A stretch of DNA of 46,998 nucleotides from Bacteroides muris (ex Afrizal et al. 2022) (GTDB taxonomy: Bacteria; Bacteroidota; Bacteroidia; Bacteroidales; Bacteroidaceae): the NCBI RefSeq assembly GCF_004793475.1, contig NZ_SRYZ01000029.1:1-46998 (forward strand), given 5' to 3'. Position numbers and translations under genes: made by a program. The notes under the pieces were generated by a model that was not told the origin of the DNA, did no database searches, and saw only the letters and a list, made by a program, of their open reading frames with translations. Shown piece after piece: positions 26,465-37,721 of this stretch; position 1 is the first letter of the stretch; each line of letters begins with the position of its first letter.

Positions 26465-27349
26465 ATGAAAAGATTGATACTTTCTCTTTTTGCCGTCTGC
26501 TCGCTGTGGATGGCAAATGCACAGAATCCTGCATGGGGACCGCAAAGCAAGGTCGTGACCGACAGCATCTACAGCACGGTGCTGAAGACGCACCGCGCCT
26601 ATACCATCTATCTGCCTCAGAGCTATGACAAGGAGGTGGACAGGAAGTATCCCATTCTCTACCTGCTGCACGGCATGTCGGGGGTGAATACCAGCTGGTT
26701 TACGGACCAGCGTGTGAAGGACGTGATGGACCAGCTGACGGCATCGGGCGAGGCGTGCGAGATGATTATCGTCAGCCCTAACGCCGGAGGTAATCCGGCC
26801 ACGTGCTGGAACGGTTATTTCAACATGCCGGGATGGGCTTACGAGGATTTCTTCTACAAGGAGTTCATGCCCTATATCGAGAAGACTTATCGTGTGGTGG
26901 GCGACCGTCAGCATCGTGCCGTTGCGGGCCTTTCGATGGGTGGCGGCGGAACCACAAGCTACGCGCAGCGCTATCCCGACCTCTATTGTGCGGCATACGC
27001 TATGAGTGCCTTGATGAATATCCCCGTCAGTGGTGAGGCGGCGGGAAAAGACCCCGACCCCACGAACAAGGTGGCTGTGCTGACCCGTTCGGTGCAGGAG
27101 CATAGTTGCATCAAGTATGTGCTGGAGGCTGATGAGGCCCGTAAAGCCGCTCTGCGCACCGTGCAGTGGTTTGTGGATTGCGGTGACGATGATTTCCTGC
27201 TCGACCGTAACATCGAGTTCTTCCAGGCGATGCGCAATGCCGGCATTCCTTGCCAGTTCCGCGTGCGCGACGGAGGACATACCGGTGAATACTGGCATTC
27301 GGCATTGTATATGTGTTTGCCTTTTGTGAGCCGGTGCTTTGAGAGATAA
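26465..27349 (+). CDS. CE1-type esterase (esterase-D/FrmB-like)
   Basis: A 294-residue exported alpha/beta hydrolase with a signal peptide (MKRLILSLFAVCSLWMANAQ). The compact catalytic domain has the strand LYLLHGMSG, nucleophile elbow GLSMGG (Ser157) and catalytic His272 in GGHTGEYW; an Asp in VDCGDDDF probably completes the triad. This is the CE1/tributyrin-esterase type seen in feruloyl and acetyl-xylan esterases. It lacks the N-terminal sandwich domain of the two following esterases, so it is a related but distinct member. It lies 95 bp after the GH3 gene and 163 bp before the next esterase, and is probably part of the same transcript. Substrate inferred as aryl or acetyl esters on plant glycan fragments. 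Confidence 0.88.
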   Translation: MKRLILSLFAVCSLWMANAQNPAWGPQSKVVTDSIYSTVLKTHRAYTIYLPQSYDKEVDRKYPILYLLHGMSGVNTSWFTDQRVKDVMDQLTASGEACEMIIVSPNAGGNPATCWNGYFNMPGWAYEDFFYKEFMPYIEKTYRVVGDRQHRAVAGLSMGGGGTTSYAQRYPDLYCAAYAMSALMNIPVSGEAAGKDPDPTNKVAVLTRSVQEHSCIKYVLEADEARKAALRTVQWFVDCGDDDFLLDRNIEFFQAMRNAGIPCQFRVRDGGHTGEYWHSALYMCLPFVSRCFER

Positions 27350-27367
27350 GATTTATATAGGAGTGAG

Positions 27368-27483
27368 AAGCCGATAGTTTCGATAATGATGGGTTGTTAT
27401 TGAGAAGTTATCATTGAAAAAGGTTTATTCATAACCGGGCTGTCGGCTTTGACTCTTAAGCCCGAAGGGTGATAATTCCCTTC
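27368..27483 (+). repeat. Nested stem-loops between esterase genes
   Basis: AAGCCGATAG (27368-27377) can pair with CTGTCGGCTT (27440-27449), nine of ten plus a wobble, and AATGAT/ATCATT pair within its loop. A second hairpin GAAGGG/CCCTTC (27464-27469 with 27478-27483) follows directly. No T-run follows either one. These are likely RNA-processing or stability structures inside the operon. Confidence 0.5.
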
Positions 27484-27503
27484 AACTTCTTCCAACTCCT
27501 TAA

Positions 27504-28721
<1,218 letters not shown>

Positions 28722-28741
28722 CCTCGTGCCGATTGATTCAC

Positions 28742-28769
28742 CCTGCACTTTGCCAATCCGAAGTGCAGG
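28742..28769 (+). repeat. Perfect 9-bp stem-loop between the duplicated esterases
   Basis: CCTGCACTT (28742-28750) pairs perfectly with AAGTGCAGG (28761-28769) around a 10-nt loop, 21 nt after the first copy's stop. No T-run follows. It may protect the upstream mRNA or mark a processing site. Confidence 0.55.
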
Positions 28770-28792
28770 ATTATAGACAATCTGTTTAATAA

Positions 28793-30007
<1,215 letters not shown>

Positions 30008-30010
30008 GTT

Positions 30011-32338
30011 ATGAAGAAGAATATCATATCCATGGCAGCAGCAATGGCTGTCTTGTCGGCTTGCGGACCGAGTGTGCCGCAGCTTGGAAAGTCGTCTTTG
30101 GATGAGGTGATTGGCGCCATGACCTTGGAAGAAAAAGCGCATCTGGTAGTAGGTACCGGTATGGCAGGCTTCTCGGGTGACAGTGCTGTTATCGGTGCAA
30201 CGAAAAAGCTGGTGCCGGGCGCGGCAGGAACCACATACCCGATTGAGCGCCTCGGCATCCCCGCCGTGGTGCTGGCCGATGGTCCCGCCGGACTGCGTAT
30301 TGACCCCACCCGTGAGGGGGATTCGGCTACATACTATTGTACTCATTTCCCTATCGGAACTTTGCTCGCCTCTACTTGGAATCAGGATTTGGTGGAAAGT
30401 GTAGGTCAGTCCATCGGTAACGAAGTGCTGGAATACGGTGCGGACGTGCTGTTGGCTCCGGCGCTGAACATTCACCGTAACCCGCTTTGCGGACGTAACT
30501 TCGAGTATTATTCCGAAGATCCGGTGGTTTCGGGTAAGATTGCTGCCGCATACGTACGTGGGGTGCAGAGCAATGGCGTGGGTACTAGCATCAAGCATTT
30601 TGCCGTGAATAACCAGGAAACCAACCGTATGGCTACGGATGCACATGTTTCTCCACGCGCTTTGCGCGAAATCTACCTGAAAGGATTTGAGATTGCCGTG
30701 AAGGAATCCGCACCTTGGACTGTGATGTCCTCGTACAACTACCTGAACGGTGTCTATACTTCGGAAAACAAGGAGTTGCAGACAACGATGCTGCGCGACG
30801 AATGGGGCTTCAAGGGCATGGTGATGACTGACTGGTTCGGTGGCAAGGATGCCGTGGCACAGATGGTGGCAGGCAACGACATGTTGCAGCCCGGTTTGCC
30901 CAAGCAGTACGAAGCCATCGTGAAGGGTGTGCAGGATGGAGCGCTGGACGAAGCCATCCTCAATCAGAACGTGAAGCGCATCCTGGAAATGATTCTCCAG
31001 ACTCCCCGTTTCAAGGGATATGAATACTCCAACAAGCCCGACTTGAAAGCACATGCCGCCGTTACCCGCCAGTCGGCGACGGAAGGTATGGTATTGCTGA
31101 AGAACGATAACGGTGCGCTGCCGCTGCCAGCTGATGTGAAGAACGTGGCACTCTTCGGTTGTACTTCCTACGACTTCATTGCCGGCGGTACAGGTTCGGG
31201 CAATGTGAACCGTGCTTATACCGTTTCGCTGCTGGACGGCTTGAAGAATGCCGGCTACGTGGTGGACGAAGCACTGAAGGACAGTTACGAGGCTTACCTG
31301 AAAGCTGAGAAAGAACGTCTCTCCAAAGTCAAGAAAGAATGGTTCATGCCCGATGAACGTCCCGCTGAGATGGTCGTGTCTGCACAGGTCATCCGCGAGC
31401 AGGCTGCTAAGGCCGATGTGGCACTGGTAACGCTGGGACGTACCTCCGGTGAGTTCCTCGACCGTATGATAGCAGACTTCAACCTCACTAAAGAGGAGCT
31501 GGACATGCTGAAAGCCGTGTCCGGTGCTTTCCATGCTGCCGGAAAGAAGGTAGTGGTGGTGCTCAACATCGGCGGGGTGATTGAAACCGCTTCCTGGAAA
31601 TCTGTTCCCGATGCCATCCTTTGTGCATGGCAGGCAGGCCAAGAGGGAGGAAACAGTGTGGCCGACGTGTTGAGCGGCAAGGCTTCTCCTTCGGGCAAGC
31701 TGACAATGACTTTCCCGGTGAAGTTTGAAGATGCCGCTTCTTCCGCCAATTTCCCGATAGATATGCGCGTAAGCACTGACCTTGTGAACAAGGGCGAGAA
31801 GAAGAATGACGTGAAGAATGTGGACTATGCCGATTACGAAGAGGATATCTACGTGGGTTACCGTTACTTCGATACCTTTGGCAAGCAGGTTTCCTATCCT
31901 TTCGGTTACGGTCTCTCCTATACAGCTTTTGCTTACGGCAAGGCTGCTGTCAAGGCTGACAACGGCGTCTATGCCGTATCGGTGGAAGTGAAGAACATCG
32001 GTAAGATGGCAGGCAAGGAGGTGGTTCAGCTTTATGTATCTGCTCCCGATGCCGCAGATGCCGACAAACCCGAAAAGGAACTGAAGGCCTTTGCCAAGAC
32101 CAAGGAACTGAAACCGGGCGAAGCGGTTGTGGTGACGCTGAAGGTGAATGCTGATGACCTGGCTTCCTACGATGAGGCTGCATCGGCATGGGTGGTAACT
32201 CCCGGAAACTACAAGTTTCTCGTCGGAGCTTCCTCACGCGATATCAGGGCTACGCTGGAGGCTGAAGTAGCTGCCGCAACGCAGAAGACGAACGATATCC
32301 TGAAACTTCAGGAACCGATGAATCTCTTGAAGAGATGA
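30011..32338 (+). CDS. Glycoside hydrolase family 3 lipoprotein
   Basis: A 775-residue GH3 enzyme with a lipoprotein signal (MKKNIISMAAAMAVLSAC, Cys18), so membrane-anchored. The domain order is the same as in the GH3 at 24003: barrel with IERLGIPAVVLADGPAGLR and KHFAVNNQETNR, nucleophile Asp274 in GMVMTDWFGG, alpha/beta sandwich with ATEGMVLLKNDNGALPL and VTLGRTSGEF, and a C-terminal fibronectin-III-like domain after [13 protein letters not shown]. It is a paralogue of that enzyme but has a different anchor, which may place the two on different sides of a membrane or give them different substrates. It starts 3 bp after the second duplicated esterase. Expected activity: exo-acting beta-glycosidase (xylosidase or glucosidase). 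Confidence 0.92.
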   Translation: MKKNIISMAAAMAVLSACGPSVPQLGKSSLDEVIGAMTLEEKAHLVVGTGMAGFSGDSAVIGATKKLVPGAAGTTYPIERLGIPAVVLADGPAGLRIDPTREGDSATYYCTHFPIGTLLASTWNQDLVESVGQSIGNEVLEYGADVLLAPALNIHRNPLCGRNFEYYSEDPVVSGKIAAAYVRGVQSNGVGTSIKHFAVNNQETNRMATDAHVSPRALREIYLKGFEIAVKESAPWTVMSSYNYLNGVYTSENKELQTTMLRDEWGFKGMVMTDWFGGKDAVAQMVAGNDMLQPGLPKQYEAIVKGVQDGALDEAILNQNVKRILEMILQTPRFKGYEYSNKPDLKAHAAVTRQSATEGMVLLKNDNGALPLPADVKNVALFGCTSYDFIAGGTGSGNVNRAYTVSLLDGLKNAGYVVDEALKDSYEAYLKAEKERLSKVKKEWFMPDERPAEMVVSAQVIREQAAKADVALVTLGRTSGEFLDRMIADFNLTKEELDMLKAVSGAFHAAGKKVVVVLNIGGVIETASWKSVPDAILCAWQAGQEGGNSVADVLSGKASPSGKLTMTFPVKFEDAASSANFPIDMRVSTDLVNKGEKKNDVKNVDYADYEEDIYVGYRYFDTFGKQVSYPFGYGLSYTAFAYGKAAVKADNGVYAVSVEVKNIGKMAGKEVVQLYVSAPDAADADKPEKELKAFAKTKELKPGEAVVVTLKVNADDLASYDEAASAWVVTPGNYKFLVGASSRDIRATLEAEVAAATQKTNDILKLQEPMNLLKR

Positions 32339-32379
32339 GAGTAGGATTGTCTGAAAAAATAACAAATCATACCCTAAAA

Positions 32380-32415
32380 AACATCCTGTTGTACCCTTTG
32401 GTATGGTAGGATGTT
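32380..32415 (+). terminator. Stem-loop overlapping the promoter of the third GH3 gene
   Basis: AACATCCT (32380-32387) pairs perfectly with AGGATGTT (32408-32415), and TACC/GGTA can pair inside the loop. It follows the preceding GH3 stop by 41 nt and contains the TTTG (32397-32400) used as -33 box below. It may be a partial terminator or an operator. Confidence 0.45.
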
Positions 32416-32425
32416 CTTATCTTTG
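32397..32425 (+). promoter_or_regulatory. Bacteroides-type promoter before the third GH3 gene
   Basis: TTTG at 32397-32400 and a perfect -7 element TATCTTTG at 32418-32425 are 17 nt apart. The ATG follows at 32475. This suggests that the GH3 gene has its own transcription start, independent of the HTCS promoter. Confidence 0.6.
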
Positions 32426-32474
32426 TGCCTGGTATAAACAGATAATGCAACTATTATAAACCAATATCACAACC

Positions 32475-34964
32475 ATGAGTAAAAAGTTAATCTTATCTTT
32501 AGCCCTGTCAGGGTTAGTACTTACTGCTACGGCGCAGACCACTGTTGCGCCTGCCATTCCAAGAGACGAGACAATAGAATTGCAGATTGAGACTTTGCTG
32601 AAGAAAATGACGCTTGACGAGAAGGTCGGACAGATGTGCGAACTCACCATCGATGTTCTGCAGAAACGCGTCAATCCCTTTGCCGGTCTCGACCCGAAGA
32701 ACATTACGGTGAAGGATTTGCAAAAAATCATCAAGAGATACAAACTTGAAAAGGAGTTCAAGTTGGGCAAGGAGATGCCTTCGCAGGATGTGATGATGAA
32801 GCTTTACATGCGCATCCAGGGGATAGAGAATGCCAAAGGCTTCCAGTTGGACGAGGCGATGCTTGACTCGGTCATCGGAAAATACAAAGTAGGCTCCATC
32901 CTGAACGTCCCCAACGGTGTGGCACAGAGTGTAGAGAAGTGGCAGGAAATCATCAAACGCATTCAGGAGAAATCCATGGAAGTGATGGGCATCCCTTGTG
33001 TATATGGCGTAGACCAAATACATGGAACTACCTATACGCTGGGCGGTACTTTCTTCCCGCAGGGCGTCAACATGGGAGCTACCTTCAATCGTGAACTGAC
33101 GCGTGAGGGGGCACGCATCTCTGCCTACGAAACTAAGGCGGGAAGCATCCCTTGGACGTATGCTCCGGTGACCGACCTCGGACGTGACCCCCGCTGGCCG
33201 CGTATGTGGGAAAACTACGGTGAAGACTGCTATGTAAATGCTGAAATGGGACGTGAAGCCGTTATCGGCTTCCAAGGCGGGAATCCCAACTTGATTGGTG
33301 AAAACAACGTTGCCGCTTGTATGAAGCACTATATGGGTTATGGTGTTCCCGTATCCGGCAAGGACCGTACACCGTCCTCCATCACCGGGCAGGATATGCG
33401 CGAGAAGCATTTCGCTCCTTATCTGGAGATGGTGAAAGCTGGTGCCCTTTCTGTGATGGTGAACTCAGCCATGAACAACGGCCTGCCTTTCCATGCCAAC
33501 TACGAACTCCTGACCAAGTGGCTGAAGGAAGACCTCAATTGGGACGGTATGATTGTGACTGACTGGGCGGACATAGACAACCTCTGGAAGCGCGACCACA
33601 TTGCCAAAGACAAGAAGGAAGCCATCAAGCTCGCCATCAATGCCGGTATCGACATGTCCATGGACCCGTACGACTGGAAGTTCTGCCCGCTCCTCAAGCA
33701 GCTGGTAGAAGAAGGTGAAGTCCCCATGAGCCGTATAGACGATGCCGTGCGTCGCGTATTGCGCCTGAAGTACCGACTCAATCTGTTTGAAAAGCCCTAC
33801 TATGACTTGAAGGACTTTCCGTTGTTCGGCAGCGAGGAACATGCCGCCGTCGCACTCCGGGCTGCCGAAGAGTCCTTGGTGCTTCTGAAGAATACAGACG
33901 GCATATTGCCGTTGGCAAAAGGCAAGAAACTGCTGGTTACCGGTCCGAATGCCAACTCCATGCGTTGCCTCAATGGCGGATGGTCCTATTCTTGGCAGGG
34001 CGACAAGGCCGACGAGCATGCAGGCCAATATAACACTATCCTCGAGGCTTTCACCCATAAATTCGGTGCGGATAATATCATCTACGAAGCCGGTGTTACC
34101 TATAAGCAAGGTGGCAACTGGTGGGAAGAGAATGCTCCGGAGATAGAGAAAGCCGTAGCTGCCGCTGCCGCTGCCGACTGCATCGTGGCCTGCATCGGTG
34201 AGAACTCCTACTGCGAAACTCCGGGTAACCTGACGAACCTCTTCCTCTCCCAGAACCAGATTGACTTGGTGAAGGCTCTTGCCAAGACCGGCAAGCCCGT
34301 CATTCTGGTGCTGAACGAGGGCCGTCCTCGCCTGATAGCCGACATCGAGCCTTTGGCAAAGGCTGTTGTCAACACCATGCTTCCGGGAAACTACGGTGGC
34401 GATGCTTTGGCAAACCTTCTTGCCGGCGACGCCAACTTCAGCGGAAAGATGCCTTTCACTTATCCGAAGGAAATCAACTCGCTGATTACGTACGACTACA
34501 AACCGTGCGAACACATCGGCAAGCAGATGGAAGGCGCTTATAACTACGATGCGCAGGTGTCTGTACAGTGGGCGTTCGGTTATGGTTTGAGCTATACCAC
34601 TTTTGCATACAGCAACCTCAAGGTGGATAAGTCAAGCTTTGCTGCCGATGATGTGCTTACGTTCACCGTTGATGTGAAGAATACCGGTAACCGTGTCGGC
34701 AAGGAAAGCGTTCTGCTCTTCAGCAGCGACCTCGTTGCCTCCCTTACTCCCGATACCCGCCGCCTCCGTGCTTTTGAGAAGATAGAGCTGAAACCCGGTG
34801 AAACCAAGACCGTGACACTGAAACTGAAAGGCTCCGACCTTGCTTTCGTAGGTTATGACGGCAAGTGGATTCTGGAAAAAGGTGATTTCCGCATCCAGGC
34901 AGGCGACCAGACAGTGAACGTGGTTTGTACGGATACCAAGAAGTGGGAGACTCCGAACAAATAG
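32475..34964 (+). CDS. Glycoside hydrolase family 3 enzyme, BglX-like
   Basis: An 829-residue GH3 enzyme with a cleavable signal peptide ([21 protein letters not shown]), so probably periplasmic. It belongs to a different subgroup from the other two: a long N-terminal barrel with [20 protein letters not shown] and nucleophile Asp363 in GMIVTDWAD; then the sandwich domain with [16 protein letters not shown] and [13 protein letters not shown]; then the fibronectin-III-like domain after [12 protein letters not shown]. This layout is common among beta-glucosidases and beta-xylosidases of gut Bacteroides. It has its own promoter and a rho-independent terminator, so it can be expressed apart from the rest of the PUL. 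The sugar specificity cannot be read. Confidence 0.93.
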   Translation: MSKKLILSLALSGLVLTATAQTTVAPAIPRDETIELQIETLLKKMTLDEKVGQMCELTIDVLQKRVNPFAGLDPKNITVKDLQKIIKRYKLEKEFKLGKEMPSQDVMMKLYMRIQGIENAKGFQLDEAMLDSVIGKYKVGSILNVPNGVAQSVEKWQEIIKRIQEKSMEVMGIPCVYGVDQIHGTTYTLGGTFFPQGVNMGATFNRELTREGARISAYETKAGSIPWTYAPVTDLGRDPRWPRMWENYGEDCYVNAEMGREAVIGFQGGNPNLIGENNVAACMKHYMGYGVPVSGKDRTPSSITGQDMREKHFAPYLEMVKAGALSVMVNSAMNNGLPFHANYELLTKWLKEDLNWDGMIVTDWADIDNLWKRDHIAKDKKEAIKLAINAGIDMSMDPYDWKFCPLLKQLVEEGEVPMSRIDDAVRRVLRLKYRLNLFEKPYYDLKDFPLFGSEEHAAVALRAAEESLVLLKNTDGILPLAKGKKLLVTGPNANSMRCLNGGWSYSWQGDKADEHAGQYNTILEAFTHKFGADNIIYEAGVTYKQGGNWWEENAPEIEKAVAAAAAADCIVACIGENSYCETPGNLTNLFLSQNQIDLVKALAKTGKPVILVLNEGRPRLIADIEPLAKAVVNTMLPGNYGGDALANLLAGDANFSGKMPFTYPKEINSLITYDYKPCEHIGKQMEGAYNYDAQVSVQWAFGYGLSYTTFAYSNLKVDKSSFAADDVLTFTVDVKNTGNRVGKESVLLFSSDLVASLTPDTRRLRAFEKIELKPGETKTVTLKLKGSDLAFVGYDGKWILEKGDFRIQAGDQTVNVVCTDTKKWETPNK

Positions 34965-34990
34965 CCGAAATTGTTTGTCATTGAAATAGG

Positions 34991-35026
34991 AAAACGCTGC
35001 TGATAGAATTGTCAGTGGCGTTTTTT
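34991..35026 (+). terminator. Rho-independent terminator after the third GH3 gene
   Basis: AAAACGCTGCTGA pairs with TCAGTGGCGTTTT (13 bp with two G-T wobbles, loop of 8 nt) and runs into TTTTTT. A classic terminator 26 nt after the stop codon. Confidence 0.85.
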
Positions 35027-35029
35027 GCT

Positions 35030-35037
35030 TATCTTTA
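35030..35037 (+). promoter_or_regulatory. Putative -7 element of the GH29 promoter
   Basis: TATCTTTA matches seven of eight positions of TAnnTTTG and starts only 4 nt after the terminator's T-run. ATTG at 35009-35012, inside the terminator loop, could be a weak -33. The GH29 ATG is 28 nt downstream. Confidence 0.4.
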
Positions 35038-35064
35038 CCGCCTGACATCAAATATAATGATACT

Positions 35065-36957
35065 ATGAGATTTTTTGCATCAATGACATCCAGTCTCGCC
35101 ATGGCTCTGGCTATGGCATCTTGTTCGTCGTCGGACGTCAAAACGCCGGAGGCGATTCTGCCCATTCCCGAACAGAAACAAGTAGAGTGGCAGCAAATGG
35201 AAACGTATGCCTTCATCCATTTTGGTCTGAACACCTTCAACGATCGCGAGTGGGGGTACGGCGATTCCGACCCTGCTACCTTCAACCCCGCCAGGCTTGA
35301 CTGCGAGCAGTGGGCGCAGACGCTGGTCAACTCCGGTATGAAAGGCGTCATCCTTACCGCCAAGCACCATGATGGTTTCTGCCTTTGGCCTTTTCAGGGC
35401 ACGGACTACAGCATCGCCCACTCTCCTTATAAGGATGGAAAGGGCGACATCGTACGCGAACTCTCCGATGCCTGCCGGAAGTACGGGCTGAAATTTGCCG
35501 TCTATCTTTCGCCGTGGGACAGGAACCGGGCCGATTACGGCACTCCCGCCTATCTGGACTACTTCTATGCACAGCTTCGCGACCTGCTGACCAACTACGG
35601 CGAAGTGTTCGAAGTCTGGTTCGATGGTGCCAATGGTGGTGACGGCTGGTATGGCGGTGCCAAAGACATGCGTACCATCGATCGTAAGAACTATTATAAC
35701 TATCCGCGTATCTACGAAATGCTGGACAGCATACAGCCGCAGGCGGTCATCTTCTCCGACGGAGGTCCCGGATGCCGCTGGGTGGGTAATGAGAAAGGCT
35801 TTGCCGGTGCCACCAATTGGTCGTTCCTCCGCAAGGGGGAAGTCTTTCCGGGTTATGACAAAAGCTACGAACTGCAATACGGACATCCTGATGGCAACCA
35901 GTGGGTGCCGGCAGAGTGCGACGTCTCCATCCGTCCGGGCTGGTTCTATCATCCTGAAGAGGACAACCGTGTAAAGACGCCCGAACAGCTGCTCGATCTT
36001 TACTACCGCAGTGTGGGACACAACGGCACACTGCTGCTCAACTTCCCCGTCGACCGCAACGGGCTGATTCATCCCGTTGATTCTGCCAACGCCGTCCGCT
36101 TCCACCAACTGGCGCAGCAGGAACTGAAGACCAACCTGGTGGCAGGGCTCACCCCGAAGGTTTCCAATGAGCGGGGCGGACACTTCAAGGCCGCTGCCAT
36201 GACCGACAGCGATTATGATACCTATTGGGCTACTGAAGACGGTGTTCATACCGCCGATGTGGAATTCGCTTTCGACACCCCCCGGCGCATGAACCGCATG
36301 CTCTTACAAGAGTATATTCCGCTAGGGCAGCGGGTGAAGTCGTTCGTGGTAGAATACAAGGATAAGCAAGGCGCATGGCTTCCCGTACGCCTGAACGAAG
36401 AAACCACCACCATCGGCTATAAGCGTCTGTTGCGTTTTGAGACGATTACGTCCGATGCGCTCCGCATCCGCTTCACCGATTCCCGCGGACCGTTGTGCAT
36501 TAGCAGCATTGGCGTGTACGATGCAGGCCAAGGAGCCGACATCGCCTATACCGTGCCGACGGAGCAACTGAAAAGCTTCTCTTTTACTTTGCCCGACCTG
36601 CCGGAACAAGATTCCGCCCTTGCTGCCGACCGCAATGCGCAGACCACTCTCTTTGTAGAAGGCGACCGCCTGCTCATCGACCTGGGCGCCGAGCGTACCG
36701 TTTCCTCGTTCCATTTCCTGCCCGACCAGGCAGAACCCAACCGGGGACTTGTCGCCACTTACGAGCTGTCGGTGGGCATGGTGCCCGACCGAGTGAATCG
36801 TTTGGTGAAGAGCGGTGAGTTCTCCAACATCCGGAACAATCCGGTCATGCAGTCCGTCTACTTCACTCCGGTCAAGGCACGCTACCTCGTGCTGAAAGCC
36901 ACCCGTATGGTAGTGCCCGGAGAGGCGATGGGGTTTGCCGAGATAGCCGTCCAGTGA
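35065..36957 (+). CDS. GH29 alpha-L-fucosidase-like lipoprotein
   Basis: A 630-residue GH29 enzyme. A lipoprotein signal ends in LAMASC (Cys19). The catalytic barrel (about 35-355) shows FIHFGLNTF, TAKHHDGFCLWP, YLSPWDRN and the nucleophile Asp187 in VWFDGANGGDG. Two discoidin/F5-8C-like carbohydrate-binding modules follow (about 365-500 and 510-630), a common arrangement in Bacteroides GH29 enzymes. The family removes terminal alpha-L-fucose; some related enzymes accept alpha-L-galactose, which differs only at C6. Because L-galactose caps feruloylated side chains of maize arabinoxylan, that activity is an attractive guess in this esterase-rich setting. The gene is separated from the PUL by a terminator and may be regulated on its own. 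Confidence 0.9.
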   Translation: MRFFASMTSSLAMALAMASCSSSDVKTPEAILPIPEQKQVEWQQMETYAFIHFGLNTFNDREWGYGDSDPATFNPARLDCEQWAQTLVNSGMKGVILTAKHHDGFCLWPFQGTDYSIAHSPYKDGKGDIVRELSDACRKYGLKFAVYLSPWDRNRADYGTPAYLDYFYAQLRDLLTNYGEVFEVWFDGANGGDGWYGGAKDMRTIDRKNYYNYPRIYEMLDSIQPQAVIFSDGGPGCRWVGNEKGFAGATNWSFLRKGEVFPGYDKSYELQYGHPDGNQWVPAECDVSIRPGWFYHPEEDNRVKTPEQLLDLYYRSVGHNGTLLLNFPVDRNGLIHPVDSANAVRFHQLAQQELKTNLVAGLTPKVSNERGGHFKAAAMTDSDYDTYWATEDGVHTADVEFAFDTPRRMNRMLLQEYIPLGQRVKSFVVEYKDKQGAWLPVRLNEETTTIGYKRLLRFETITSDALRIRFTDSRGPLCISSIGVYDAGQGADIAYTVPTEQLKSFSFTLPDLPEQDSALAADRNAQTTLFVEGDRLLIDLGAERTVSSFHFLPDQAEPNRGLVATYELSVGMVPDRVNRLVKSGEFSNIRNNPVMQSVYFTPVKARYLVLKATRMVVPGEAMGFAEIAVQ

Positions 36958-37004
36958 TAGCTTCTAAAATGGGAATGTTTTTTAGTAATATTGGATAAAT
37001 AAAT

Positions 37005-37313
37005 ATGAAAATGAAGAAAGTTGTGTTGTGCTCGTTTATGTGCATTATGTTTTCGGCTTGTCAGCACGCTGTTAAAAGTAACCGAGAACTGTTTGATGAA
37101 CAATATGAAAAAAAATTGAAGTCTTGTGTGAGGGTTATGATTGATAATGCCGATGTGGATTCTTTGCAAGCAGAGTCGATCTGCTCTTGTCTACTGAACA
37201 ATTTGTTTCTTATTGATTCTAATTTTGTAAAGATGCCGGATGATAGTTTGACGTTGTTATTAGATATAAACAGAGAAAAATTAGAAAAAATGTGTAATAA
37301 GGGAACTGAATGA
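37005..37313 (+). CDS. Small lipoprotein of unknown function
   Basis: A 102-residue protein with a lipoprotein signal (MKMKKVVLCSFMCIMFSAC, Cys19). The mature part is helical and rich in Lys, Asp and Leu, with three further Cys residues (one in LKSCVR and two in ESICSC). I do not recognise a domain. Its stop overlaps the start of the next ORF (ATGA), so the two are translationally coupled. It is more AT-rich than both neighbouring blocks. TAATATTG at 36986 may serve as a -7 element. Confidence 0.65.
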   Translation: MKMKKVVLCSFMCIMFSACQHAVKSNRELFDEQYEKKLKSCVRVMIDNADVDSLQAESICSCLLNNLFLIDSNFVKMPDDSLTLLLDINREKLEKMCNKGTE

Positions 37314-37576
37314 GTGGAGTGATGTTTCTGCCAGTTCCTATGGAAAAGGTCATACCTATAGCGTCTCAATTCGGACAATTTCGTCGGCACCTACGGAAGT
37401 GTGGCTCTGTCTATGTAGTGGAAATCGCTTTGCCTGAAGGATTGCGTACCAATTACGGTAAGCTGTTGCCTGCTTCGCGTGAGTTAAAGGGAACGGCGGA
37501 TATTATTCTTGCCGATAGAAATGTATTGGAGAGATTGCTGGCGCCGTTGAGAAAGGTGGTGGAATATGAAGAGTAA
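37310..37576 (+). CDS. Small cytoplasmic protein of unknown function
   Basis: An 88-residue protein that overlaps the preceding lipoprotein gene by 4 bp (ATGA). There is no signal peptide or membrane segment. The sequence has a basic stretch (QFRRHLRKCGS), a beta-strand-like VYVVEIAL and a C-terminal helix ending in VVEYEE, as in a small alpha/beta fold. I do not recognise a family. A start at the internal ATG 37322 or 37340 is also possible. The pairing of a membrane-anchored lipoprotein with a tiny soluble protein is notable but gives no function. Confidence 0.55.
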   Translation: MSGVMFLPVPMEKVIPIASQFGQFRRHLRKCGSVYVVEIALPEGLRTNYGKLLPASRELKGTADIILADRNVLERLLAPLRKVVEYEE

Positions 37577-37623
37577 TATTTTGATTGTTTGAATCGTTAA
37601 AACTATCTTTTTTCTCCTAATAT

Positions 37624-37654
37624 TTTGTAGTCGAACATATTATTTATATCTTTG
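37624..37654 (+). promoter_or_regulatory. Consensus Bacteroides promoter of the rimP operon
   Basis: TTTG (37624-37627) and TATCTTTG (37647-37654) are both perfect matches to the Bacteroides sigma-factor consensus, with 19 nt between them. Transcription should start near 37661, about 60 nt before rimP. Confidence 0.85.
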
Positions 37655-37676
37655 CATGCGGAAATGGATGAAAGGT

Positions 37677-37703
37677 GGAGGGGCGATTAAGCTCCTCTTT
37701 TTT
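37677..37703 (+). terminator. Attenuator-like terminator in the rimP-nusA-infB leader
   Basis: GAGGGG (37678-37683) pairs with CTCCTC (37692-37697), one wobble, around an 8-nt loop, and TTTTTT (37698-37703) follows. It lies between the promoter and the rimP ATG (37722), only about 16 nt into the transcript, so it would stop transcription before the first gene unless read through. Confidence 0.7.
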
Positions 37704-37721
37704 GTTCTTAATGGTTAATCT

